From the NCBI GenBank assembly GCA_018711625.1, contig DVID01000013.1, forward strand, positions 1-44,543: a stretch of 44,543 bases of DNA, in the 5' to 3' direction. The position numbers and the translations under genes are program-made. Below, piece after piece: positions 1 through 7,444 of this stretch. Positions within the stretch are counted from its first letter, which is position 1, and each line of letters opens with the position of its first letter. The stretch comes from Candidatus Limicola stercorigallinarum (lineage in GTDB: Bacteria; Actinomycetota; Coriobacteriia; Coriobacteriales; Coriobacteriaceae). Under the pieces are notes generated by a model, which was not told where the DNA came from, did no database searches, and was given only the letters and a program-made list of their open reading frames with translations.

Positions 1-519
1 AAGGTGGAGCGTGTGTTATACGAGCAATGGTGGGAGCGCTCACTGGGCGAACGAATATCTGGTGAGGAAATCGAGCGCCGTGAAGACGAATACTGGGATG
101 AGCATCCTATCAGCTATCGCGAAATCATGAATCCTGGCGTGCCCGAGACGCTCGAGGAGCTTCATTCGCTCGGGCTGCGCTTGGCTGTAGCCTCGTCTTC
201 TCCACTTTCTCATATTGAGAAAGTGTTGGCCGAGTGTGGCATCGATGGCTACTTTGAAGTGGTTGAGAGTGGGGATGAGCTGCATCAAAGCAAACCCAAT
301 CCCGAAATTTATCTGCTTACCCTAGACAAGCTTGGACTTTCTGCCGACGTGTGCTGTGCGGTGGAAGACTCCGATCCGGGTATTCAGGCTGCTCGTAGTG
401 CTGGTCTTTACACCATTGCAAAGCGTGAAGAGCGGTTTGGATTCACCCAGCTCGGTGCGGACGTCATGGTGGACGAGATTCCGGGAGTTATCGGTGCAGT
501 GCTGGGTTATGGGCAGTGA
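1..519 (+). CDS. HAD-superfamily phosphatase/phosphoglucomutase-like, 5'-truncated by the window edge
   Basis: The reading frame is open to the first base, and the nucleophile motif (DxDG) expected at the N terminus is missing, so the gene begins outside the window. What remains matches the cap and C-terminal half of beta-phosphoglucomutase-type HAD enzymes: VASSSP (motif II region), SKPNPEIYL (motif III lysine) and VEDSDPG (motif IV acidic residues). It is clearly paralogous to the HAD at 4210-4887; both share KPNPEIYL, AKRE-RFGF and a similar C-terminal ending. About 65 N-terminal residues are missing compared with that paralogue. Its position just ahead of the aldolase/deglycase/kinase set suggests a sugar-phosphate substrate, but the substrate cannot be read from sequence. 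Confidence 0.85.
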   Translation, partial: KVERVLYEQWWERSLGERISGEEIERREDEYWDEHPISYREIMNPGVPETLEELHSLGLRLAVASSSPLSHIEKVLAECGIDGYFEVVESGDELHQSKPNPEIYLLTLDKLGLSADVCCAVEDSDPGIQAARSAGLYTIAKREERFGFTQLGADVMVDEIPGVIGAVLGYGQ

Positions 520-558
520 TCTATGGCCATACGCTGCGGTATGAAGGGAGACCAAGGC

Positions 559-1209
559 ATGGGTATCAACGCGTATATTGATTACATTGACGATCCAAAC
601 GACACCTTTGACGAGTATCTCGAGAAAGCGCGTACGTACGGGTTTCGTTGCGTTTTCGCCGATCCGGAGACGTATGAGCATGCATGTGCAACGCTTGCGG
701 GCACGGGCATCATCGTCGCGGGTGCCATTGATTTCCCGGCTGGCGAGCTAACGCTTGAGGACGAGCTGCCTCTATTCGAACGGTACGCTGCGAGGGGCTT
801 CACCGAGATCGATTATGTTTTGAACCAACGGGCGGTCGAAGAGCGTGACTTCGCCGAGATTGAGCGTGAGATGACCGGCGTCGCGGATTTCTGCCGTGCG
901 CACGGTATGCACGACAAGGTGATTGTCGAAATGCCCAAGCTCAAGACCGAGGAAGATAAACGGCGCGTGTGCGAGATCGCACTTCGTGCCCGCCCCACGT
1001 TTCTCAAGACCTCATCCGGTCGTCCGTATAAAGCGACCCTTGAAGATGTGCGGCTTATGCACGAGGTGCTTGGCGACGCGGTGCGCGTGAAGGCTGCGGG
1101 CGGCATCCGTACCTATGAGCAGGCCCAGGCGTTTATCGCCGCGGGAGCTTCGGCACTCGGCGCCACGGCCGGCATTGCAATTGTGGAGGGGGAGCGCGCC
1201 TCGAAGTAG
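559..1209 (+). CDS. DeoC-like (deoxyribose-phosphate aldolase family) aldolase
   Basis: The 216-residue protein has the class I aldolase hallmarks of the DeoC family: TEIDYVLN (the acidic residue that acts in proton relay), FLKTSSG (Schiff-base lysine) and VRVKAAGGIRT (second active-site lysine and phosphate-binding Gly-Gly). The length equals typical bacterial DERA. The ATG at 559 is chosen because AAGGGAG lies 9-10 bases upstream; in-frame ATGs at 523 and 541 lack such a site. It starts 39 bases after the HAD stop and is followed by the deglycase and kinase genes, so it probably acts in the same catabolic route instead of, or as well as, nucleoside salvage. No thymidine phosphorylase or phosphopentomutase lies nearby. 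The aldolase fold is certain; the substrate is not. Confidence 0.85.
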   Translation: MGINAYIDYIDDPNDTFDEYLEKARTYGFRCVFADPETYEHACATLAGTGIIVAGAIDFPAGELTLEDELPLFERYAARGFTEIDYVLNQRAVEERDFAEIEREMTGVADFCRAHGMHDKVIVEMPKLKTEEDKRRVCEIALRARPTFLKTSSGRPYKATLEDVRLMHEVLGDAVRVKAAGGIRTYEQAQAFIAAGASALGATAGIAIVEGERASK

Positions 1210-1295
1210 TTGCTTGCGGTCTGCTTGGCACGTGGCGTGCTCGGCGGGCGCCGATGGGCATGGATGGTTGGTACTGAAGAAAGAGGGTTTTCGAT

Positions 1296-2264
1296 ATGAA
1301 GGCATTTAATCTGGTGAAGGACATCATCGCCGAGCGTGGGAGTATCGAAGAGGTGTATTGGGTTGCGTGCGGCGGCTCGCTCATCGACCTGCTTCCTGCG
1401 CATATGCTGCTTGAGCGAGAGAGCTGCCGACTCGTCTCAAGTGCTTATACGGCACGAGAGTTCTGCATCTCCGCACCGAAGCGTCTGGGTGAGCATAGCC
1501 TTGTTGTTGCATGTAGCCATAGCGGAAACACCCCCGAGGTGCTCGATGCATGTGCACTCGCCCTTGAACGTGGCGCCAAGGTTGTTGCCCTCACAGACAA
1601 CGCAGACTCGAAAATCGCCCACGAACCGCTCGTCTGCTGGGTGTATCCCTGGGGAACGGACGTCCCGGCTGGTGAGGTGCCATCGGGTATCGCGCCGCTT
1701 ATTGCCGCTGAGCTGCTCGAGCAGCAAGAGGAATACGAGCATCTGTCCGATATGTATCAGGGCGTTGGCATCATGGATAATGTTTTGCCTGCGGCGCGGG
1801 GCAAGGTGAACGAAGAGCTGGCGCCCCGATTTGCGGCACTTTGTCAGGAACATCCCTTTCTTTATATCTTGGGATCGGGCCCTAACTTTTGCCAGACGTA
1901 TGGGTTTGCCATCTGCTCGCTCATGGAAATGCAATGGCAGAGCTGCAGCTATATCCATTCGGGCGAATATTTCCATGGGCCCTTTGAGGTCACCGAGCCA
2001 GGTGTGTTCTACTTTTTACAAATGGGTTCAAGCGAGTTTCGTATTATGGATGAGCGTGCGCTCGCGTTTTTGCGCGAACACACTGACACGCTCATGGTGC
2101 TCGACGCGCTCGAGTACGGAATGGACCAGGTCCCCGAGTCGGTTCGCGCCTACCTCGATCCGGTGCTTTTCTATGCTATGAACGTCGAGCTGCGTGCGGC
2201 GCGTGGCAAAGTGTTTGGACATGATCCGGACTATCGCCGTTATATGGGTGTGGTTTCGTACTAG
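1296..2264 (+). CDS. SIS-domain sugar-phosphate deglycase, FrlB-like (fructoselysine-6-phosphate deglycase family)
   Basis: The 322-residue protein has a double SIS fold. CGGS near residue 28 and ACSHSGNTPE around residue 70 form the first phosphosugar site; a second SIS half carries YILGSGPNF and SGEYFHGPFE. This architecture, without a glutaminase domain, is that of the FrlB/GfrF/FraB deglycases that split phosphorylated Amadori products into glucose 6-phosphate and an amino acid. The ATG is preceded by AAGAGGG. The next gene, a PfkB kinase, starts 9 bases after the stop, the expected kinase-deglycase pairing for fructoselysine-type substrates. Fructoselysine use has been reported for gut Collinsella, which fits, but fructose-asparagine or glucoselysine are equally possible from sequence alone. 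No transporter is visible; it would lie to the left. Confidence 0.8.
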   Translation: MKAFNLVKDIIAERGSIEEVYWVACGGSLIDLLPAHMLLERESCRLVSSAYTAREFCISAPKRLGEHSLVVACSHSGNTPEVLDACALALERGAKVVALTDNADSKIAHEPLVCWVYPWGTDVPAGEVPSGIAPLIAAELLEQQEEYEHLSDMYQGVGIMDNVLPAARGKVNEELAPRFAALCQEHPFLYILGSGPNFCQTYGFAICSLMEMQWQSCSYIHSGEYFHGPFEVTEPGVFYFLQMGSSEFRIMDERALAFLREHTDTLMVLDALEYGMDQVPESVRAYLDPVLFYAMNVELRAARGKVFGHDPDYRRYMGVVSY

Positions 2265-2273
2265 GGAGCTCCA

Positions 2274-3143
2274 ATGGGATACGATGTTGCGCTGCTGGGG
2301 TTTGGCGACAATGTTGTCGACCGCTATGAGCACCTAGGGGTTATGTATCCCGGCGGCAACGCGGTCAACGTTGCGGTCTACGCGCAATGGCTCGGAGCGC
2401 GCCGAGCGGCCTATATGGGCATTTTTGGCACCGACGATGCCGCCGAACACGTTATTGAGAGTTTGGAGCAAGAGGGCGTTGAGCTTGTGCGCTGTCGCCA
2501 GGAGATTGGTGAAAATGGCTCCTCGCGTGTGACGGTAAAGAACGGCGAGCGCGTGTTTCTTGGTTCAAATCAGGGTGGTGTTCGTGGTCGTTCGCGCTAC
2601 GTACTTGATCGTTTTGCTCTTGCGTATATCAAAGGCTTTGATGTGCTTCATACGGGAAGTTATTGCTTTACTGAACGTGAACTTCCTTTGGTTCGAGCGG
2701 CTGGGGTACCGGTGAGTTTTGACTTCTCGGAGGACTCTACTGATGCATACTGCGAAGACGTGGCGCCGTTTGTAGATTATGCCTTCTATTCTATGGAGGA
2801 TGAGGCTGACGACGCAGTGGTTGCTGAGCGTTTGCGGTGGCTGCAGGGTCTGGGTCCGTCAATTGCGATAGTGACGCGTGGTGAACGCGGGTCTGTGGCC
2901 TTTGACGGACAGCGGTTCTTTGAGCAGCCCATCAAGCCGGCAAAGACTGTGCGTGACACGATGGGAGCTGGCGATTCGTTTATCGCTGCTTTCTTGTTAG
3001 GGTATCTTGAGCGGTGTGCCTCTGGAGCTGCGCATGAGGATGCCCTTACGAGAGCGCTTGACGGGGCAGCGACCTTTGCTGCCAGTGTTTGCGGCATTGA
3101 GGGTGCTTGGGGTCACCCCCGTCGGTACGTCCAAGAGGGATAG
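2274..3143 (+). CDS. PfkB-family sugar kinase, FrlD-like (fructoselysine 6-kinase family)
   Basis: The 289-residue ribokinase-fold enzyme has the N-terminal substrate motif GGNAVNVAVYAQWLG (about residues 24-38) and the C-terminal PfkB signature DTMGAGDSF with the catalytic aspartate in GAGD. IVTRGERGS precedes the ATP site. The short, lid-poor sequence and the substrate-loop pattern resemble FrlD more than ribokinase or fructokinase. The start ATG follows the deglycase stop after 9 bases, with GGGAG as ribosome site, so the two are translationally linked. The inferred job is to phosphorylate an Amadori compound at C6 for the upstream deglycase. Substrate identity is inferred from the neighbour, not proven. 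Confidence 0.8.
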   Translation: MGYDVALLGFGDNVVDRYEHLGVMYPGGNAVNVAVYAQWLGARRAAYMGIFGTDDAAEHVIESLEQEGVELVRCRQEIGENGSSRVTVKNGERVFLGSNQGGVRGRSRYVLDRFALAYIKGFDVLHTGSYCFTERELPLVRAAGVPVSFDFSEDSTDAYCEDVAPFVDYAFYSMEDEADDAVVAERLRWLQGLGPSIAIVTRGERGSVAFDGQRFFEQPIKPAKTVRDTMGAGDSFIAAFLLGYLERCASGAAHEDALTRALDGAATFAASVCGIEGAWGHPRRYVQEG

Positions 3144-3214
3144 CCCATTATGACAGAAGGGCTCATCTGCTTTCCTTTGGTACTATGTATGCTTCGCGAC
3201 AAGGAGGAAAAACC

Positions 3215-4051
3215 GTGTCAATAAAAGCTATTGCACTCGATATCGACGGCACCCTTACCAACGACAAGAAAGTCATTACCCCACGCACGAAAGAAGCGCT
3301 CCTGGCTGCAGAGCGCGCTGGCATAACGCTCATTCTTGCTTCCGGTCGACCGGCACAAGGCCTCCGTGCGCTTGCGCACGAGCTTGAGCTCGATCGTCAT
3401 CACGGCATGCTTGTTGCCTATAATGGTTCGCAAGTGCGCGATGCCACTTCGGGTGAACTGCTTTTCAATCAGGCGATTTCGGTTGAAGATGCGCGGGCGG
3501 TTCTCGAACACTTGCAGAACTTCGATGTCATCCCCATGCTTGTTGATGCCGATCGTCTCTATATCGAGGATGCGTATCGCTGCACCATTTACCACAAGGG
3601 TGAGCCCAAAAACATCATCAAGTACGAACGCGACGCATGCAGCCTGCGCATCCACGAGGTTCAGTCGCTTCTTGATTGGTGCATTACGCCGCAAAACAAG
3701 ATTCTCACGGCTGGCACGGATACCTACCTCGCTGAGCATCATGAGGAGATGGCAGCTCCCTTTATGGACAGGTTGAGCTGCATGTTTACGGCGGATTTCT
3801 ATTTTGAGTTCACGGCGCGCGGCATCGACAAGGCGCACGCGCTTTCTGTGGCGCTGCCTGAGCGCGGCATCGATCCGTCCGAGCTTGTGGCCTTTGGAGA
3901 TGGACAAAACGACATCCCCATGCTTAAGCTTGCGGGTACGGGCGTTGCTATGGCCAATGCAACCGACGAGGTGAAGCGCGTGGCCGACTGCGTGACCGGG
4001 TCGAACAACGAGGACGGTATTGCTCAGATGCTGGATCGGCTGCTTGGCTAA
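3215..4051 (+). CDS. Cof/YidA-type HAD-IIB sugar phosphatase
   Basis: This 278-residue enzyme has all four HAD motifs: LDIDGTLT at the N terminus (nucleophile Asp8 and acid Asp10), LASGRP (motif II), a C-terminal catalytic lysine in the GIDKAHAL segment, and FGDGQNDIPML (motif IV). The large C2 cap between motifs II and III is typical of Cof-type phosphatases acting on sugar phosphates. The start is taken as GTG 3215, which sits 5 bases after AAGGAGG; the frame extends upstream to 3107 but would then overlap the kinase gene. It is the third phosphate-handling enzyme in this cluster and could limit phosphosugar build-up during Amadori-compound use. Confidence 0.85.
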   Translation: MSIKAIALDIDGTLTNDKKVITPRTKEALLAAERAGITLILASGRPAQGLRALAHELELDRHHGMLVAYNGSQVRDATSGELLFNQAISVEDARAVLEHLQNFDVIPMLVDADRLYIEDAYRCTIYHKGEPKNIIKYERDACSLRIHEVQSLLDWCITPQNKILTAGTDTYLAEHHEEMAAPFMDRLSCMFTADFYFEFTARGIDKAHALSVALPERGIDPSELVAFGDGQNDIPMLKLAGTGVAMANATDEVKRVADCVTGSNNEDGIAQMLDRLLG

Positions 4052-4209
4052 CGTGATCGACGGCTGTTTGTGGGGCGCGAGCGATGAGCCAGTGCATGCC
4101 AGGTGTTTGCGGAACCCTTACATCATGTGTGCGTTCGAAGAGTTCCGACGTGTCCCGAACTGTTTATCATGATTCTCCGGTGCGAAATCGCATGAGGTGA
4201 GGAGTTTAG

Positions 4210-4887
4210 ATGACCCAATCGTTCCCTTTCAAGGCTGTTATCTTTGATATGGATGGCGTTCTTATCGACACCGAGCTCTACTATTGGAACGAGATTCGTC
4301 ATTTCTCGGAGGATTTGGGGCTTGGTATCACCAAAGCCGAGCTCGACGCTCAGGTTGGTCAGTCACACCAGACGTTCCAGCGCAATGTTGCTTTTTGGCT
4401 TGAGCGTGCGGGGAAGGGTGTTGTGGAGCCGGCGGTCGCTGGTCAGATGTTCAATGACTGGTCGAAAAACCACGTGAAGAACTACGACGAGTTGTTGAAC
4501 CCCGGCATTCATGAAACGATCGACGAGCTTAAGCGGCGGGGCGTGCGTGTGGCATTGGCATCGTCCACACCCCTCGAGGGTATCAAGGAAGCGCTTGAGG
4601 GCTGCAAGCTCACCGATGCCTTCGAGCTGGTTGTTTCGGGTGCCGACTTCACCGAGAGCAAGCCTAACCCCGAGATTTACCTGCATACCATAAGTGCCTT
4701 GGGGCTTGCGGCTGAGGATTGTTGCTGCGTGGAAGACTCAGTACCGGGCATCACGGCAGGCAAGGCGGCAGGTCTGACTGTTTTTGCCAAGCGTGAGGAT
4801 CGCTTTGGCTTTTCGCAGGACGCGGCCGACGTCATTATCGATGAGGTGCCGGATATCCTCGAGGCGGCGCCGCACCTGTTTGGGTAG
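4210..4887 (+). CDS. HAD-IA phosphatase / beta-phosphoglucomutase-like protein
   Basis: The complete 225-residue HAD enzyme starts with the nucleophile motif IFDMDGVLIDTE (Asp13 and Asp15), has a helical C1 cap (about residues 20-95), then ALASSTP (motif II), SKPNPEIYL (motif III lysine) and VEDSVPG (motif IV). Members of this subgroup are beta-phosphoglucomutases or small-sugar phosphatases. It is a close paralogue of the truncated HAD at the left edge, so the aldolase-deglycase-kinase genes are bracketed by two copies of one enzyme type. The ATG is preceded by GAGGTGAGGAG. A 158-base gap separates it from the preceding gene, so it may have its own promoter; none is clear. Confidence 0.88.
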   Translation: MTQSFPFKAVIFDMDGVLIDTELYYWNEIRHFSEDLGLGITKAELDAQVGQSHQTFQRNVAFWLERAGKGVVEPAVAGQMFNDWSKNHVKNYDELLNPGIHETIDELKRRGVRVALASSTPLEGIKEALEGCKLTDAFELVVSGADFTESKPNPEIYLHTISALGLAAEDCCCVEDSVPGITAGKAAGLTVFAKREDRFGFSQDAADVIIDEVPDILEAAPHLFG

Positions 4888-5014
4888 GCACGCCAGCTCT
4901 GGTCGTCATTCTGGTATCCATTTATTAACGCCGATGCACTCTTTTCGGCCATTCGAAAGACTCGACCTGGTCGGAATGCAGTGTATCGGCGAAACGTTGG
5001 GGTCGTATTGGGTG

Positions 5015-5169
5015 GCCAAGAAAAACTCTTCGATTTGTTGCAGTTTAGGGCCGATCCCTCAGATACACCGGGAAAACCCAACGCTGTGACCTGCGGGTTT
5101 GTTCCGCGAAAAGGCCAGTCTACTCGGAGAGTGCACTCCAAACTGCAACAAATCGAAAAGTTTTTTGGC
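5015..5169 (+). repeat. Palindromic element A (long terminal inverted repeats, conserved core)
   Basis: The arms are 5015-5046 and 5140-5169. They are inverted copies of each other centred on CGATTTGTTGCAGTTT, with a few indels near the outer A/T-rich ends. The roughly 93-base interior carries blocks GACCTGCGG (5088-5095 region), TTTGTTCCGCG (5098-5108) and GTCTACTCGG (5118-5127). The same arms and core recur in inverse orientation as element B (20384-20541), and the core blocks recur in element C with unrelated arms. It encodes no protein. The transcript of either strand would fold into a roughly 30-bp stem. Confidence 0.85.
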
Positions 5170-5270
5170 GGGCTCGCGTCGCATGCTGCTGGGCATGCCG
5201 ATGAGGATGGGCGATGGTGGCAGAATGTGCGGAGCCGCCAACAAAGCGCACATGAAGGGGCGTCAAGCAT

Positions 5271-5302
5271 GTGGTCCGCCCGAGTACGCTCGGACGGACC
5301 AC
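5271..5302. terminator. 14-bp stem with UACG loop, possible factor-independent terminator without U tract
   Basis: GTGGTCCG-CCGAG pairs with CTCGG-CGGACCAC across a TACG tetraloop, with one C/A mismatch. It lies 38 bases downstream of the stop of the leftward small membrane-protein gene at 5340 and far downstream of the rightward HAD gene. No T-run follows on either strand, so termination is inferred only from stem strength and location between convergent genes. Confidence 0.4.
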
Positions 5303-5339
5303 TGTTAAGGGGGTCTATGTTTCGGGTCGCTTGGCGCTG

Positions 5340-5606
5340 CTAGGCCTGACGGATGGGAAAGCTATTCATCAGCGTTGTGACGTGATGCGCGCGGTGACCC
5401 GCACCCGAGCCTGCGACCGCTCCGGCATCGTACCAGTTGGTCATGGCGTGTGATGTCCATGAGACGTTGCCGTCATCCGGCTGGAACCACAGTGCTCCGC
5501 GGCGTGCCAATGCGGGCGCCACGGAGGCAATCGCCTCGAGCAACAGGAGCACCACCAGCGGCATAGCAAGCATTCCGACCAACGTGAAGATCGCGTTCGC
5601 GTCCAT
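5340..5606 (-). CDS. Small single-pass membrane protein, unknown
   Basis: The 88-residue product starts at the ATG at 5606, which has a strong ribosome site (GGGAGGTG, 6-7 bases upstream) and begins MDANAIFTL. Residues about 5-30 form one hydrophobic segment (FTLVGMLAMPLVVLLLLEAI), followed by a polar tail with a tryptophan-rich patch (ALWFQPDDGNVSW) and a His-rich end. I do not recognise a family. A longer in-frame start exists about 20 codons upstream without a ribosome site. It stands alone between a hairpin-rich region and tatD; the N-in or N-out orientation is unclear. The good Shine-Dalgarno and single clean membrane helix argue for a real gene, but coding evidence is limited. Confidence 0.5.
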   Translation of the reverse strand: MDANAIFTLVGMLAMPLVVLLLLEAIASVAPALARRGALWFQPDDGNVSWTSHAMTNWYDAGAVAGSGAGHRAHHVTTLMNSFPIRQA

Positions 5607-5751
5607 GTCCGCACCTCCCATCGCATTGTGGCATGTGACGTGCCTCAACATCTGCATACCCGTCACGAACGCAGTTATGCAGGTTGTTGGGCAGAGCGTG
5701 GTGCGCTCTCGGCAGAAGGTACGGAGTTGGTAGGCATGTGTTGAATGGTGG

Positions 5752-6531
5752 CTAGAGCCGTAACAGCCGTTCGCTCGTGCGGGCTATGGCTTCTGCGAGT
5801 GCGTGGGGGTCTTCTCGGCGAAGCTCGGCGAGGGCGGTCAAGGTGCGGGTAAGCGACGCCTCAAGTTCGCGCGCCGTATAGGGCGCATCAAGGCCGGGAG
5901 GCGCATCGGTTTCGAGCAGAAGCTGGTTGCGAGGGATGGCTTGCGCATAGGCGCGTCCGCGCTTGGTGGCAAGCGTATGCTCATTGATGGAAAAGGCGCA
6001 TCCCAGACGCCGGGCGCGTGTGAGTTCATCAGACGATCCCGAGAACCAGTGGATGATGACGGTTGTGCCCGCGGGCGCGTCCGCACCCAGAAGCCCCAGC
6101 TCTTCAAAGATATCGAGCACCGGGGTTACGGAGCGCACGGCGTGTACCGAAAACACGCGATGGGGGAGTGGGTGGCAGGCAGCACGCTCTACTATGGTGC
6201 GCAGCGCATGGGTCTGCATCGTCTCGGTGCTGGCATAACGTTTGCTCAAGTCGAGGCCAATCTCTCCCACGTAGGCGCTTGTTGCCGCCAGCCGTGCCGC
6301 TTGGATTACGTCTTCTTCTCCACAACGTCCATCGGCAATCCACCAGGGATGAAGCCCCGCGCCCACGCGAACGCTGGGTGCAGCCTCAAAGCGCAGTTGC
6401 GCTGCGAGGGCGTCGGTGGGTGTTACGGTGGTGTCGAAGATTGCAATGCTGCGCGTCGCGGCGTCCATCGCTACGTTGGTGGCATTGGTCATGCGGTCAA
6501 GATGGCAGTGCATATCAACGAGGCGGTACAT
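5752..6531 (-). CDS. TatD-family metal-dependent hydrolase / DNase
   Basis: The 259-residue protein (start MYRLVDMHCHLDR, ATG 6531, four bases after the stop of the preceding gene tcdA) shows the TatD metal ligands in order: HCHLD at the N terminus, GLHPWW, VGEIGLDLSKRY (bridging Glu), FSVHAV, IIHWFSG and LLETDAPP near the end. TatD enzymes are TIM-barrel 3'-exonucleases or phosphoesterases acting on nucleic acids. The frame is open for 19 further codons, but that extension overlaps tcdA and lacks a ribosome site. The near-contiguous spacing with tcdA indicates an operon. The assignment to the family is safe; the exact substrate is not known. Confidence 0.88.
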   Translation of the reverse strand: MYRLVDMHCHLDRMTNATNVAMDAATRSIAIFDTTVTPTDALAAQLRFEAAPSVRVGAGLHPWWIADGRCGEEDVIQAARLAATSAYVGEIGLDLSKRYASTETMQTHALRTIVERAACHPLPHRVFSVHAVRSVTPVLDIFEELGLLGADAPAGTTVIIHWFSGSSDELTRARRLGCAFSINEHTLATKRGRAYAQAIPRNQLLLETDAPPGLDAPYTARELEASLTRTLTALAELRREDPHALAEAIARTSERLLRL

Positions 6532-6535
6532 GTAC

Positions 6536-7444
6536 TCACCTGCTGTTTTGGGTTGTGGTCGCGGCTGCGGCAGCGGGCTCCAGGACAATCTGCCTCATCA
6601 CATGAGCGGCAATCATGTGGCCCATAATAGGCGGCAGATACGAGACGGTGCCCAGTGTGGGGCGTGCCGCTGCATCAGCGGGATTATCGGCGGCCGCGGC
6701 AACAGTGGTATCCGTGGGACTTGCCGTTAGGGGTAGCTCTTGTGGGGCCTCAAACGAGCAGCATACCGTGAGGCGGCGAATGTCCCGCTTGCGGCATTCT
6801 TTGCGCATCACGCGGGCAAGCGGATCCATCGAGGTTTCGAAAATGTCGCAAATACGCAGCCGCTCAGGGTCGAGCTTGTTGGCGCCACCCATGCTACTGA
6901 TGAGCGGTGTGCCTGTGCGCGTTGCCCAGGAGGCCACGGCAAGCTTGGCCGAGACGGTGTCGATGGCGTCAACCACATAGGTGATGGGGCCCACTTCATG
7001 CTCGATGGCCTGCATCAGCGCGTCGACCTCGTCGGCTTTGATAAGGCGGTCATAGGTTGTGAGCGTAAGGGATGGGTTGATAGCGCCCAGGAAGGTGCGC
7101 GCTGCCTCCACTTTGCGCATGCCGACGGTGTTTGCGAATGCGATGGCCTGGCGGTTGATGTTGCTCGGGGCCACTTCGTCGCCGTCAACAAGCACCAGAT
7201 GTCCCACGCCTCCGCGCGCAAGGCTCTCAGCGCAATTAGAGCCTACGCCGCCTACGCCCAGCACCACAACCGTTGCCGCTTCAAGGCGCGCAAGGCCGGG
7301 AGCTCCCCACACCAGCTCAAGCCGCGAGGTGGCGGTTTCTGTTTGGGGCTCGTGCGGCGTCAGAGACGCCGGGGATACCGAGGGCGCCTGAGGTGCGGCG
7401 CCAGCTTGGGACTCAAGGGAAGCAGGAAGGTTGGGCGAGGTCAT
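6536..7444 (-). CDS. tcdA: tRNA threonylcarbamoyladenosine dehydratase (TcdA/CsdL-like, ThiF/E1 fold)
   Basis: The 302-residue E1-like protein has the ATP-binding glycine loop VLGVGGVGSNCAESLARGG, the adenylate residues LVDGDEV and NINRQ, and the DAIDTVSAK helix typical of TcdA, which cyclises t6A37 in tRNA to ct6A. The MGGANKLDP segment, conserved in TcdA, is present. Two low-complexity Ala/Pro/Thr insertions are odd: an N-terminal tail of about 45 residues before the E1 core, and a loop of about 30 residues (PTDTTVAAAADN) before the final helix. The start is ATG 7444, preceded by AAAGGA; an upstream extension of about 60 codons is out of character and lacks a ribosome site. It is followed four bases later by tatD. 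Confidence 0.85.
   Translation of the reverse strand: MTSPNLPASLESQAGAAPQAPSVSPASLTPHEPQTETATSRLELVWGAPGLARLEAATVVVLGVGGVGSNCAESLARGGVGHLVLVDGDEVAPSNINRQAIAFANTVGMRKVEAARTFLGAINPSLTLTTYDRLIKADEVDALMQAIEHEVGPITYVVDAIDTVSAKLAVASWATRTGTPLISSMGGANKLDPERLRICDIFETSMDPLARVMRKECRKRDIRRLTVCCSFEAPQELPLTASPTDTTVAAAADNPADAAARPTLGTVSYLPPIMGHMIAAHVMRQIVLEPAAAAATTTQNSR

Larger units (their letters stand above)
4888..5339. other. Gene-poor region rich in hairpins between convergent genes
   Basis: No convincing gene is seen here. It holds, in order, a long imperfect inverted repeat (arms 4929-4940 and 4980-4991, 11 of 12 bases paired), palindromic element A (5015-5169) and a stem-loop at 5271-5302. Short frames in all phases are crossed by these palindromes and lack ribosome sites. 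One or more of the hairpins probably terminates transcripts from the rightward HAD gene and the leftward small membrane-protein gene. Confidence 0.6.

Noticed and set aside
4-519. Complete short HAD gene starting at GTG 4
   Set aside because: The catalytic N terminus is missing compared with the paralogue at 4210, and the frame is open to the window edge, so it is truncated.
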